Below are positions 19,297-29,462 of a DNA stretch of 64,000 bases, piece after piece (within the stretch, counting starts at the first letter, position 1; each line of letters starts with the position of its first letter). The DNA comes from Bacteroidetes bacterium UBA5697 (GTDB lineage: Bacteria > Bacteroidota > Bacteroidia > B-17B0 > Aurantibacillaceae). Position numbers and translations under genes: made by a program. Location: assembly GCA_002420145.1 (NCBI GenBank), contig DIHL01000023.1:62001-126000 (forward strand). Direction: 5' to 3'. The notes under the pieces are model-generated. The model worked only from the letters and a program-made list of their open reading frames with translations, made no database searches and was not told where the DNA came from.

Positions 19297-19359
19297 GTGA
19301 ATAATATATACACAAAGGTAAGCCCTTTATCGAAACAATAAATAAAAAGATTCTGCTAT

Positions 19360-20442
19360 CTAAAACATAGTTTTAGATGCATGGCGTTGGTATAAAAACG
19401 CTGTTGGAGTCATCATGCGCAAGCTTATTTCAAATCCACCTTTTGCATTACTCGCAGCTGCTAATTTAGATGTATTAATATCATAACTAAAGCCTATAGC
19501 AAATCTTCCAGTTTCAATTAATAAAGTAGATACAACCGCATCGCCAGTTCTATAATAAGCTCCTAAACCAATGGACGATTGTTTTAAGAAACCTGTGTAT
19601 TTTGAGTTGTCTTTGATGTAATATTTAATCATCATGCCGGCATTAATTTCTTTTGAGGAACCCTGAAATTGTGTAATCCAACTTGGTGCAATTCCTATTT
19701 TAGAATTTGGTATTCCAAATAAGAAGTTACCATGAAATACATATTTTCTGTGTAATCGATCTTTTTCGCCATTGGTGAAATTTTGATTTGGCCTTGTTAA
19801 GTGAAAAGCCCCTAAGCCAACTTGTGCCATGATTCTATCGTTAGCAGTTATGGATCGTTCTTCTCGATTAAATGTATAGCAAATACCACTTCCTAAATCT
19901 CCGTACATAAAACTTTGGCGGGAGTAAGCCTCGCCTGAAGACATTGTTGGATCATAAGTGTAGCCATTGTATTGCGCACCATATATCAATTTTGTTGGGT
20001 CCATTTTTCGTTGCACAAACCCTCCTTGTAAACCAAGAGAAAGATTACTGTTTTTATTTAAAGGAAAAAACATGGCGTAGGTTAAATTTGTAGCAAGTGT
20101 TCCCATTTTTGAATCACCAGCTTTGTCATTGTATATCGTAATTCCACCAGCCATTCTGTTTTTCGATTTCTTAAAAGTCATCGTTTGTTTAGGGTCTGCT
20201 TTGTCCCAATTACTTGCTTTAAATCTCGATTCAAACGACAAGCCATAAGAACTAAAAGGTGTAGTTACACTTTGCCATTGACTTCGGTAACTAACAGAAA
20301 GCCTCATTACATTGGTAGCTCCAGCTAATGCGGGATTCATCAATAATGGATTTTCGTTGTATTGAGAAAAATGAAAATCCTGAGAGGATAATGTATTATA
20401 CATTAAACATCCTGTTACTAATATTACTAGTTTTATTTTCAT
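19360..20442 (-). CDS. PorP/SprF family type IX secretion outer-membrane protein
   Basis: The 360-residue protein has a signal peptide and the PorP/SprF opening 'DFHFSQYNENPLLMNPALAG' (about residues 22-41), followed by beta-barrel strands such as 'YRSQWQSVTTPFSSYGLSFE'. Family members form an outer-membrane barrel. In Flavobacterium a cognate PorP/SprF protein is needed to secrete and anchor partner proteins with a type B C-terminal domain. It lies 5 bp downstream of exactly such a partner, the giant repeat adhesin, so this is a dedicated adhesin-secretion pair. Confidence 0.94.
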   Translation of the reverse strand: MKIKLVILVTGCLMYNTLSSQDFHFSQYNENPLLMNPALAGATNVMRLSVSYRSQWQSVTTPFSSYGLSFESRFKASNWDKADPKQTMTFKKSKNRMAGGITIYNDKAGDSKMGTLATNLTYAMFFPLNKNSNLSLGLQGGFVQRKMDPTKLIYGAQYNGYTYDPTMSSGEAYSRQSFMYGDLGSGICYTFNREERSITANDRIMAQVGLGAFHLTRPNQNFTNGEKDRLHRKYVFHGNFLFGIPNSKIGIAPSWITQFQGSSKEINAGMMIKYYIKDNSKYTGFLKQSSIGLGAYYRTGDAVVSTLLIETGRFAIGFSYDINTSKLAAASNAKGGFEISLRMMTPTAFLYQRHASKTMF

Positions 20443-20447
20443 GTTTC

Positions 20448-23400
20448 TTATTTTACTAATGTGATGTTCCCTTTTCTAATAATTTCACCTACGTCTTTCA
20501 CTGTTGCTTTTATATAGTATACAAAAACAGCAGGGTTTAATGGATTGCCCATGAATTTACCATCCCAACAAAAACCAGCATCTTCCGATTCGTATACTTT
20601 TTCGCCCCATCTATTGTAGATGCCTACATAAAATGTGGTAACGCATTTATCCCAACCCTGTAAGCAAAACTCATCATTAATACCATCGCCATTAGGACTA
20701 AATGCGCTTGGTGCTGAATAATCAGAATTACTAGCGCAATCTATTTCAACATTCACTAATACACAAGATGTATTGGTACATGAGCCAATAGTTGTAAGTG
20801 CACAATACTCGGTTGTAACTGTTGGGGAAGCAATTGTATTTGAACAAGTAGAACAACTTAAGCCTGTGGTAGGTGTCCAAATAATTGTAGCGCCAACCGG
20901 AATAGCTGCAGATAATGTTGTGTTTTGCCCTTCAAAAATAGTGACATTATCTCCAACATTAACGGTTAATGTTCCAACGGAGTTTACATTTGTAAATCCT
21001 GTAGCGGTACACCCAGTTGCGTCTGTTACTAATACACTATACGTTCCAGCAGATAATCCTGTAACAGTTGTACTATTACTGTTTACGTTCCATAGTACGG
21101 TTAACCCTCCAGTACCTCCTGAGGCATTAACTGTGGCAGAACCATCATAACTACCGCAAGAAGCAGGTGTTGAAGTAGTTGTTACAATAATTGGAGGTGG
21201 TTGTGTAATGGTAACAGTTATAGTACTTACACATGAAGATGCATCATTTACATATACAGTATAGGTTCCAGCTGCTAATCCAGTTGCAGTTGCAGCATTA
21301 CCACCACTTGGAGTCCAGGTATAACTATAAGGTGCAGTTCCTGAAGCATTAATAGAAGCAGCACCTGTTGAACCAGAACTACATGTAATATTTGTTTGAG
21401 AAGCAACAGATAATGTTGGACCTGTGCCTGTTGTATTAATAGCAGCATTCACAGTTACTGTACAACCTTTGGTGTCAGTTATTAATACCGAATAATTTCC
21501 TGCCGCCAAACCAGAGATAGATGTTCCTGAACCAGCTGTTGGACTCCAGCTATATGTATAACCTGGTGTACCACCATTTGCTGTAACAGTTGCACTACCC
21601 ACACTAGTTCCACATCCTGTCGGTGTTGTAGAAATAGTTCCTGTAATTCCAGATGTAGGTTGAGTAATAGAAATAGTACCAGAGCCACTACATTGATTGA
21701 CGTCTAATACATTAACTGTATATGTTCCAGCAGCTAGTCCAGTTTGACTAGCACCAATTAAATTTCCTGGAGACCATGTATAAGTATATGGTCCAGTACC
21801 GCCAGTTGAATTAACTGTAGCAGTTCCTGTATTAGTTCCAAAACAAGTAACGCTTGCTTGAGATACTATGGAAAGAGTAGGGCCACTAACAGAGTTTAAC
21901 GTTACAGTAGATGTTGTAGTACATCCTTTCGAATCTGTAATAGTTACTGTGCTGGTACCAGAAGATAAGTTAGAAACAGATGAGGTTGTTCCTCCATTTG
22001 GTAACCAGCTATATGAATAAGTTGGTGTTCCACCACTTGCTGTAACCGAAGCGCTACCATTACTTAGGCCGCAAGCAGCAGCTGTTGTGTTTGAAATAAC
22101 ACTGCTTAATGCAGCTGTGGGTTGAGTAACAGAAATCGTAAAGGATGAAGCACAAGCATTTGCGTCTGCTGCATTGATAGTATAAATACCTGCACTGAGT
22201 GAAGTTTGACTTGAGCCAGATAAGTTTCCAGGCAACCAAGTATATGTAATTGTACCAGTACCTCCAGTTGCATTAACAGTAACGCTTCCCGTATTACCTC
22301 CAAAACAATTTACGTTTGTTTGTGAGGCAACAGAAAGAGTAGGCCCGCCAGCAGATGTAATGGCAGCTATAGCAGATGTAGAACAGCCACTATTGTCTGT
22401 TACTGTAACTGTATGATTGCCTGCTGGCAAATTATTAACACCTGCAGTTGTACCTCCTGTTGGAGACCAGTTATATGAATAAGGACTTGTTCCACCGTTA
22501 GCGGTAACGGTTGCACCTCCTAAAGATCCAACTCCAGAACTAGCAGATAATGTAATGTCATCAACAGCAAAAGAAGGGTCTGCTCCTGCACCATCATCAT
22601 TATTTACCCATCTAAAACCGATTTTAACAGCTGCGTTATTATTTGCACTAGCAGGTAAAACGATAGTTCTAGAAGCCCATAATCCTTGGCCAGAACCACA
22701 AGTTGTTGTTTTAGGCATATTATCTATTTGTGCCCAAACAGTACCATTGAAGTACCATAAAGTGGCATCATCAATCGTGGTTTGTCCACCTTCGATATAG
22801 TTAAAATTTAATGTAATGTTTGATTGTCCTGTACAGTTTATGGTTGGTGACTCTGCACGTTTATCTGCAGCAACATTGTTTGCTCCAATTCCTGTATCAT
22901 AAGCAGCTCCGCAATCACCTGTAGGACAGAAAATAAATGCTGCTGGAGATGTTGAAACATTTGCAACATGTAATGTTCTATTAGTTGTACCAGTTCCTAA
23001 ACATCCGTCTCCACAATTTCCAACTCCCATTCCTGATTCTGTAGCACTAATATACCATTGGTTTGCTGCAGGATTATTGACGCCAGTATTGGTTACTGTC
23101 CAAGCTCCATTAACACTTGGATTAAATCCATTTGCAATTTGATTTTGACTACAGCCTACCCCAAAATTTTCAGTCCAAAATACACTCACAGAACTGCTTC
23201 CACAACCAGCTGCTGTGGTTGCAGAAATAACGGCTGTTAATGATGAGCTTGGTTGTGTTATTGATATGGTATTCGAGTTGGCGCATAAGTTAGCGTCTAG
23301 AACATTAATTGTATAAGTTCCAGCTGCTAATCCAGTTTGACTAGCGCCAGTTAAATTTCCTGGATTCCAAGTGTAAGTATAAGGGCCTGTTCCGCCTGAT

Positions 23401-26400
23401 CCTGCAACAGTTGCGGATCCAGTGCTTGCACCAAAACAGTTAACGTTTGTTTGTGATGTAACAGTAAGTGTTGGTCCCCCAGCTGTTGTAATATTTGCTA
23501 CGGCAGTTACAGTACAACCTTTTGCATCAGTAACGGTTACGGAGTTGCTTCCAGCCCCTAAATTATTAACACCTGCTGTAGTTCCTCCACTAGGAGTCCA
23601 GTTGTAAGTATAACTAGGTGTTCCACCAGATGCTGTAACTGTGGCCCCACCTGTACTGGCTCCACAACCAGTAGTTGTAGTAGCCGAAATCGATGCAGCA
23701 AGAGCTGCTGTTGGCTGAGTGATAGTTAATGTTGTTGTACCTGTACATTGATTGGCATCTTTTACATTAATGGTGTATGTTCCTGCGGTTAATCCTGTTT
23801 GACTGCTACCTGATAAATTTCCTGGAGTCCAAGTATAAGTGTATGGCCCCGTTCCACCAGTTGCATTAATACTAGCTGTTCCGGTACTTGCACCAAAACA
23901 ATTAATGTTTGTTTGAGACGCCACAGATAAAGTTGGTCCGTTAGCAGAAGTTATGTTTGCTACTGCGGTTGTTGTACATCCTTTGTTATCTGTAACTGTC
24001 ACCGTATTGTTACCTGCGCCTAAATTATTAACACCTGCTGTAGTTCCTCCACTTGGAGTCCAGCTATAAGTATAACTAGGTGTTCCACCAGATGCTGTAA
24101 CTGTGGCGCCGCCAGTGCTTACTCCACATCCGGTAATTGCAGTAGCCGAAATAACAGCATTTAAGGCAGCAGCTGGCTGTGTAATAGATAACGTTCCAGT
24201 GCCAGTGCAGTTATTTGCATCTTTAATAGCAATAGTGTAAGTTCCAGCAGATAAAGCTGATTGACTAGCTCCTGATAAGTTTCCTGGTGTCCAAGTATAA
24301 GTGTAAGGACCTGTTCCTCCAGAACCAGCAACCGTGGCAGTTCCAGTACTCGAGCCAAAACAATTGATATTGGTTTGAGATGTAACAGATAATGATAAAG
24401 TAGGACAGGAAGGGGTTGAACAAGCAGGAATTGAACCTAATGTTGTAAATGTAAATGTTGTACCTGTTCCTATATCTGTTACTTTGATTGGAAATACACC
24501 AGCAGCAGGCGCAACAACAGTTGTTCCAGAGGCTGTCCATGTTGGAACAGTTGTTCCTGCGCAAACAAAAGGAATACAAGCACCACCTGGACAACTCGCG
24601 CAACTCACAGAAGTGGATGTACTGGCTAAAGTATAGCTTCCGCTTCCTCCTCCTACAGTTAGAGTGCCTGAATTGTTACATAGAGTAACGGTTCCACATG
24701 AAAGAACATTTACGGTTACAGAACCTACACCGCAGGCTAAGCTATATGTAATTACATGAGATCCAACACCAGCAGTTGCAGGATTAAATGAGCCTGTAGC
24801 AGCATTGGTAATTCCTGTTCCTCCCCAAGTTCCACCAGCAGTTGCTGCTTGTAAGGTAAATGTAGCGGCAGTTGAACATACGTTAGCTGGCTGACATATA
24901 TTTACATCACAACAAGTTAGAGATAATGTATTACCAGCTGTTAAAGATGAAATAGATTGTATATATCCAGTTCGAGAAGCTGTACCTGAATTACCAGTTG
25001 AACCACAGGCAATAACATCTCCTGCCGTACTTACATGCACATCATACACATTAAATGGCACAGCTACGGTTCCTAATTGAACCAAAGCAGGGCTAAATTT
25101 TGTAACAGCATTGGTTGAGCCCACATAAATGTTTCCTGCAGCATCAATATCAATACCACTACAACTTACTGCTTTTTGACCTAAACTTGTTGTAGCAGCT
25201 CCTCCAGGTATGGCAACAGATGCAATGATTGCTGCAGTTGCTAAAGAACGTTTATATAAAGTTGTACCGTTGTGAGTATACACAAAATTTAAATCGGCAC
25301 GAATCGCCATTATGCCAGTATTATCATATCGATAATTTTCACACTTATAGGAAAAGCCGTGTGTACTGGTTGTTTTATATATAGCAGAATTGTTTGGCCC
25401 ACATAAAGTCAGATTTTGGTTAATGTAACCAATAGAATCTAAGGTTAAAAAATAATATCGACCATTACCACATGAGGTTATAGATCTTACTTCTTGAATA
25501 CTTGGAGGGAATCCAAATGCAGAACCGTACGCAACTATTTTTGTGGCTGTTACGGCTCCATTGCTTGTATTGATATCATATATTGCTCCTCTTAAATTAT
25601 CAGTACCGCCTACAATTAATTTAGTTTGATCGCAATTAAAAGCAATATTCCAATATTCGGCTAAGGCACCACCACCTGAAGTCCATTGAAGAGTTCCTGC
25701 AGTGTTAACTTTTATTATACCTGCCGATGTTCCATTTGTCACATAAGAATTACCTGCATTATCCGTAGCAAAAGTTCCAATCCAAGAGGTTGTATCATAA
25801 GGAGTATTATATGTCCATTGTAAAGCCCCAGCACTATTATATTTCAATAACTGAACAGGAGTAACGCCCGCAAAAATGTAAACATTTCCTGCGCCATCTT
25901 TTTCACATTCCCAAACACAATCCCAATTACTTGCAAACGCTGGTGTTTGAGTCCAAGGGTCGATGATTACAGTTTTTGTATTATCATAATTAGCTAATTG
26001 AAATGAAACTGTTTTTCCGTTTTTTATAAAACTAGATGTAATAATAGATGCTGTATTTTTTTGATAGAATGATAAAGGAGCATGGTCTATAATGTCGCCA
26101 AATTTTGTACTGATTCTAATGTCGCCATTACTATTTAATGACACATGATTATCATAAACCATTTTTATTTGAGAAGGATCTGCTCCAGGATGAAGAATTA
26201 GAGAGTATTTTAAACCATCTTTTTCATGAAACACATATTCAACGTCGATGTTAGGATACAAGTTTTTGTAAGTAATTTTTTTGAAACCTTTGATGTTTGA
26301 AACATTTTTGTATTCGCCATCAGCCTGCTTAAAATAATAATTGTGATAATCAGAGGTAACTTCAGTATTTTCAATAGTAACATTGGCGTTGGCGTTTTGC

Positions 26401-26798
26401 CATAACATGGTTACCTGATCGGATTTTACTTTTAATTGATGTTCTTCTTTTTCATGACGCATGTGCTCTTCAGGACTTCTGAACTCTTCTCTACGTTCCC
26501 TTTCAATTTCACGAGCATCTTTTTGTTTTTTAGTAGCCTCTAGTAAAGTATAAGTAATTCCTTTTTTAGTGAAATAGATTTTTGTGCTGCCGTGATCTAC
26601 AGCACATAGTACAGGGCTATTATTACCAAAGGCATCAGGAATAATGAATTGCCCTTTGTTTTCAATAAAAGCTTTTTGGTATCCAAATTTTGTTGACCAA
26701 GATAAGCTATTGTTATTACTTTGAGCACTAAGTTTAGAAAATGCAAAACTAAATGTGCTAACTAAAATTAAAAAAAAGTAACGTAAAATTGTTTTCAT
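20448..26798 (-). CDS. Giant SprB-repeat surface adhesin with type B (gliding-motility-type) C-terminal domain
   Basis: I start at the ATG at 26798, which begins the signal peptide ('MKTILRYFFLILVSTFSFAF'); the frame is open 15 codons further up. The mature protein of about 2090 residues has four parts. First is an N-terminal DUF7948-like domain ('AFIENKGQFIIPDAFG', about residues 44-290) containing a charged Arg/Glu-rich stretch. Then comes a beta-propeller-like region with repeated 'NAGNSYVTNG' and 'AAGNIYVGS' units. Next is a long array of SprB-type repeats. Last is a C-terminal domain with 'SAFSPNGDGINDEF' and 'IYNRWGEKVYES', the type B sorting domain. Such proteins are moved or anchored on the cell surface for adhesion or gliding. 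It is followed directly by its PorP/SprF partner. Confidence 0.93.
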   Translation of the reverse strand: MKTILRYFFLILVSTFSFAFSKLSAQSNNNSLSWSTKFGYQKAFIENKGQFIIPDAFGNNSPVLCAVDHGSTKIYFTKKGITYTLLEATKKQKDAREIERERREEFRSPEEHMRHEKEEHQLKVKSDQVTMLWQNANANVTIENTEVTSDYHNYYFKQADGEYKNVSNIKGFKKITYKNLYPNIDVEYVFHEKDGLKYSLILHPGADPSQIKMVYDNHVSLNSNGDIRISTKFGDIIDHAPLSFYQKNTASIITSSFIKNGKTVSFQLANYDNTKTVIIDPWTQTPAFASNWDCVWECEKDGAGNVYIFAGVTPVQLLKYNSAGALQWTYNTPYDTTSWIGTFATDNAGNSYVTNGTSAGIIKVNTAGTLQWTSGGGALAEYWNIAFNCDQTKLIVGGTDNLRGAIYDINTSNGAVTATKIVAYGSAFGFPPSIQEVRSITSCGNGRYYFLTLDSIGYINQNLTLCGPNNSAIYKTTSTHGFSYKCENYRYDNTGIMAIRADLNFVYTHNGTTLYKRSLATAAIIASVAIPGGAATTSLGQKAVSCSGIDIDAAGNIYVGSTNAVTKFSPALVQLGTVAVPFNVYDVHVSTAGDVIACGSTGNSGTASRTGYIQSISSLTAGNTLSLTCCDVNICQPANVCSTAATFTLQAATAGGTWGGTGITNAATGSFNPATAGVGSHVITYSLACGVGSVTVNVLSCGTVTLCNNSGTLTVGGGSGSYTLASTSTSVSCASCPGGACIPFVCAGTTVPTWTASGTTVVAPAAGVFPIKVTDIGTGTTFTFTTLGSIPACSTPSCPTLSLSVTSQTNINCFGSSTGTATVAGSGGTGPYTYTWTPGNLSGASQSALSAGTYTIAIKDANNCTGTGTLSITQPAAALNAVISATAITGCGVSTGGATVTASGGTPSYTYSWTPSGGTTAGVNNLGAGNNTVTVTDNKGCTTTAVANITSANGPTLSVASQTNINCFGASTGTASINATGGTGPYTYTWTPGNLSGSSQTGLTAGTYTINVKDANQCTGTTTLTITQPTAALAASISATTTTGCGASTGGATVTASGGTPSYTYNWTPSGGTTAGVNNLGAGSNSVTVTDAKGCTVTAVANITTAGGPTLTVTSQTNVNCFGASTGSATVAGSGGTGPYTYTWNPGNLTGASQTGLAAGTYTINVLDANLCANSNTISITQPSSSLTAVISATTAAGCGSSSVSVFWTENFGVGCSQNQIANGFNPSVNGAWTVTNTGVNNPAANQWYISATESGMGVGNCGDGCLGTGTTNRTLHVANVSTSPAAFIFCPTGDCGAAYDTGIGANNVAADKRAESPTINCTGQSNITLNFNYIEGGQTTIDDATLWYFNGTVWAQIDNMPKTTTCGSGQGLWASRTIVLPASANNNAAVKIGFRWVNNDDGAGADPSFAVDDITLSASSGVGSLGGATVTANGGTSPYSYNWSPTGGTTAGVNNLPAGNHTVTVTDNSGCSTSAIAAITSAGGPTLSVASQTNVNCFGGNTGSVTVNATGGTGTITYTWLPGNLSGSSQTSLSAGIYTINAADANACASSFTISVTQPTAALSSVISNTTAAACGLSNGSASVTASGGTPTYSYSWLPNGGTTSSVSNLSSGTSTVTITDSKGCTTTSTVTLNSVSGPTLSIVSQASVTCFGTNTGTATVNSTGGTGPYTYTWSPGNLIGASQTGLAAGTYTVNVLDVNQCSGSGTISITQPTSGITGTISTTPTGCGTSVGSATVTANGGTPGYTYSWSPTAGSGTSISGLAAGNYSVLITDTKGCTVTVNAAINTTGTGPTLSVASQTNITCSSGSTGAASINASGTAPYSYTWTPSGGNAATATGLAAGTYTVYVNDASSCVSTITVTITQPPPIIVTTTSTPASCGSYDGSATVNASGGTGGLTVLWNVNSNSTTVTGLSAGTYSVLVTDATGCTATGFTNVNSVGTLTVNVGDNVTIFEGQNTTLSAAIPVGATIIWTPTTGLSCSTCSNTIASPTVTTEYCALTTIGSCTNTSCVLVNVEIDCASNSDYSAPSAFSPNGDGINDEFCLQGWDKCVTTFYVGIYNRWGEKVYESEDAGFCWDGKFMGNPLNPAVFVYYIKATVKDVGEIIRKGNITLVK
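20975..24400 (-). repeat. Array of alternating A/B SprB-type repeats in the adhesin
   Basis: Six A-B pairs (twelve repeats of about 73-77 residues) are visible. A units carry 'TNINCFGASTGTA', 'GTGPYTYTWTPGNLSG' and 'AGTYTINVKDAN'. B units carry 'GCGASTGGATVTASGG' and 'WTPSGGTTAGVNNLGAG'. The DNA period of a pair is about 459 bp, and stretches near 23570 and 24030 are almost identical, showing recent duplication. The third B unit is interrupted by a separate domain (22520-23200). The Cys of each unit is conserved. Confidence 0.9.
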
Positions 26799-26863
26799 AT
26801 AATAAATAGGTTGATTAAGAATAAGATACCTAACAAATATCAAAAAATGATGGTATTTATGTT

Positions 26864-26880
26864 AGGGGGGCACCCCCTCA
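26864..26880. repeat. GC-rich inverted repeat upstream of the adhesin gene
   Basis: AGGGGG pairs with CCCCCT around a three-base centre, in a strongly AT-rich surrounding. It lies 66 bp before the adhesin ATG and 26 bp beyond the TonB-receptor terminator. It could be an operator, an mRNA 5' structure or a remnant repeat. A T-run follows on the plus side only, where no gene ends. Confidence 0.5.
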
Positions 26881-26905
26881 TTTTTATTACTAAATCGGTT
26901 AAATA

Positions 26906-26937
26906 AAAAGCGCCCTTCGGTCAAGAAGGGCGCTTTT
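26906..26937 (-). terminator. Rho-independent terminator of the TonB-dependent receptor gene
   Basis: On the minus strand AAAAGCGCCCTT pairs with AAGGGCGCTTTT across a short loop (plus stem halves 26906-26917 and 26926-26937), followed by T residues. It begins about 20 bp after the receptor stop codon. Confidence 0.9.
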
Positions 26938-26956
26938 GAAAACATTAGGAAAAAAA

Positions 26957-29374
26957 TTACATTTTGTACCTTATACTAATAATGATATTTCTTCCTGGTG
27001 CATTAATACCGCTTGCAAAAGTTCTATATCTATTATCGGTTATATTTTCACATGCCGCATTTAATCTTAGGTTTTTAGTAAGGTTAACTCCAACTCTAAA
27101 ATTTAATGTAAACCAAGCGGGCATTCCATTTGGGGTTGCGTATTGTATATTATCTTCAGTAGATATATAAGCTGGGCCATATTCAGACAGAGATTTTTTG
27201 CCATTATAGCGGATAAAAAATTCGCCATCTATGTTTTTAGTTTTGTAAATCAAACTAGTTTGTCCAAATAAAGGAGCAATATGATCTAAAGGAATAACCG
27301 TATCATTTTTTGTATCCGTTACTCTGCCATAAGTATAATTTATGACACTTTTAAAAGAGACATGCTCATTAAAATCAAATAAAATACCTCCATTAACGCC
27401 AAGGATGTAGGCATTATTTCCATTCTGCATAGCCTGAACTTTACTGTTTACTCCCTGATAGTTAATGGAATCGTTTCCGTTAAAACTATAATCTCTTACT
27501 ACTAAAACACTAGTTAAACTCGTGTAAAATCCACTAATATCAAATTTATATTTCCCTTGTATGACCTTACTTATTCCCAATTCAAAATTATAAGAATACT
27601 CAGGTTTTAAATTAGGATTAGGAACGATAACTACACCAGAAGGAGCTTCAAATACTTTTGTCATGTCATCCACGTTTGGAGATCTAAATCCAGTGTTGGT
27701 TAATAAACTTACTTTGTAATCGTTTTCAGATTTCCATGTAAAACCCAAAGTACCAGTAAGAGCTTGATTATTTTGTTTAGCGGTTGTAAACGGAAATTTA
27801 AAAAAAGTAGTGTCTTTGAAATTTGCAGTTAAACTAGTGTTAGTATATCGTAAGCCATCGGTAACAACAAAGTTTTTGTTGACTTCCCAAGCATGAGAAA
27901 GATAAATTGCAAACGAATTCATTTTACTTCCTCCGTCAGGATATCTTGTTTGTGCTTTTCCTTTGGCACCTGATAAAACATTAACGCTATCGGCAATAGA
28001 CCGAACGTCATTTGTTGTGAATTCTAAGCCGTAACGCAATTCATGTTTTTCTTTAATAGTCTTATAGGCATCTATGTTGGCAGACAAAACAGTGACATCT
28101 TCTTGTTGAGTTATTTTGGCTGTTTTTTGCCATCGGCGTGTAATTCTATCTTGATCAATTTTTTGATAGGCTAAAATTATTTTTATGTTATCTGTTAGAA
28201 TTGTTTTTTTATCGAAGTTAAGGCTATAGGCAGCAAGCAAACGTTTTTGAGGATCGTATCCATTTTCTGCCCATCTGAATTTGCCGCTCGAATAATCGCC
28301 ATTTAATCTATCGTAACGAGGTAAAAAACTAGATTTAGCATACTGAAAATTCAAATTATGAGATAGATGAGCTCCTGTTTGTATTTGAAAACGCTGCATG
28401 ATGTCTATTTGACTATAGCCACTATTTTTTTGTAAATTATTATTTGAGTTTTCAAGCATCGTGTCTCTATTATTTATTCGCTCTTGATAAAAATTTCTAT
28501 CCCATTTATTTGAATAGCCATTAAGTTTAGTTGAACCACTCATCACGTCGCCAAAATCAGAATAGGTTATATTGGTTAAAGAAGCTATTTTTTTCCAACC
28601 AAGATTAAAATCGATATGCCCTGTTTTTTCTTGAACAGCACTGGCATATCGAACCATGGCATTTGTTTTTACCAGCATTTTATCATCAGAACTTAACTGA
28701 GCGTTTTTGGTATAAAAATTCATAACCCCTCCTAATGCATCACTCCCATACATAGTAGAAGATGGCCCGAAAACAACTTCTGTTCTTTCTAACATATTAG
28801 GGTCAATCGTCATCACATCTTGCAAATGGCCTCCTCGATAAATCGCATTATTCATTCTCACACCATCAATCACAAGTAATACCTTATTTGCTTCAAAACC
28901 TCTTAAGCTAGGACTTCCGCCACCCGCTTGACTTTTTTGCACAAATACTTGCCCTGTATTTTGTAATAAATCTCCACTCGTAGCTGGATTTGAAAATTCG
29001 ATATCTTTTTGTTTGATAATTTCCATACTATATGGAACATCAATTTTTGATTCAGCTTTTCGATTTGCAGACAGCACTATTTCATCCAAATTAACTGACT
29101 TTGCAGATAGTTCAATTGACATGTCTGTTGCATCCGTTATGAATATCTTTTTTGTTGAGTACCCAAATTGGTAAACAAAAGCAGAATCATTTTTTAGTAA
29201 GGTTGAAATATTTGCCTTACCTCTTACATCCGTTTTTACTTGCTTGTTATTTTTATCTTGTATCACAACCTCTTGAAGAGGTTCTCTGGTAGATTCATCT
29301 CTAACAGTAATTGTTTGTGAAACAGAAATAAATGATAAAGCACAAAGCAAAATAATAAAATAATTTTTTCGCAT
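26957..29374 (-). CDS. TonB-dependent receptor, haem/haemoglobin-type
   Basis: The 805-residue protein has a signal peptide (ending near 'FISVSQ'), a carboxypeptidase-regulatory-like N-terminal extension ('ITVRDESTREPLQEVVIQD'), a plug domain, and a 22-strand barrel ending in 'NIIISIRYKM'. In the plug, 'SPSLRGFEANKVLLVIDG' and 'YRGGHLQDVMTIDP' (about residues 160-195) match receptors for haem, haemoglobin or transferrin iron. These import the ligand across the outer membrane using TonB. The small protein at 29463-30005 lies upstream and is probably co-transcribed. Ligand identity is inferred; other metal chelates remain possible. Confidence 0.9.
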   Translation of the reverse strand: MRKNYFIILLCALSFISVSQTITVRDESTREPLQEVVIQDKNNKQVKTDVRGKANISTLLKNDSAFVYQFGYSTKKIFITDATDMSIELSAKSVNLDEIVLSANRKAESKIDVPYSMEIIKQKDIEFSNPATSGDLLQNTGQVFVQKSQAGGGSPSLRGFEANKVLLVIDGVRMNNAIYRGGHLQDVMTIDPNMLERTEVVFGPSSTMYGSDALGGVMNFYTKNAQLSSDDKMLVKTNAMVRYASAVQEKTGHIDFNLGWKKIASLTNITYSDFGDVMSGSTKLNGYSNKWDRNFYQERINNRDTMLENSNNNLQKNSGYSQIDIMQRFQIQTGAHLSHNLNFQYAKSSFLPRYDRLNGDYSSGKFRWAENGYDPQKRLLAAYSLNFDKKTILTDNIKIILAYQKIDQDRITRRWQKTAKITQQEDVTVLSANIDAYKTIKEKHELRYGLEFTTNDVRSIADSVNVLSGAKGKAQTRYPDGGSKMNSFAIYLSHAWEVNKNFVVTDGLRYTNTSLTANFKDTTFFKFPFTTAKQNNQALTGTLGFTWKSENDYKVSLLTNTGFRSPNVDDMTKVFEAPSGVVIVPNPNLKPEYSYNFELGISKVIQGKYKFDISGFYTSLTSVLVVRDYSFNGNDSINYQGVNSKVQAMQNGNNAYILGVNGGILFDFNEHVSFKSVINYTYGRVTDTKNDTVIPLDHIAPLFGQTSLIYKTKNIDGEFFIRYNGKKSLSEYGPAYISTEDNIQYATPNGMPAWFTLNFRVGVNLTKNLRLNAACENITDNRYRTFASGINAPGRNIIISIRYKM

Positions 29375-29462
29375 AGTTTAATTTTAATAATAAAATAATT
29401 ACTAGCCCAAAGTCTTTTCTTGAGCTTAATATAATTCGAATAAAAATTAGTTGCCAATACAA

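Noticed and set aside
20975..24400. Regularly spaced repeats, checked as a CRISPR array
   Set aside because: Repeats are about 220-460 bp long and in frame within a surface protein; they are coding SprB-type units.
24265..24603. Open frames on both strands within the adhesin repeats
   Set aside because: They are low-complexity shadows of the repeat reading frame, without start context or recognisable protein features.
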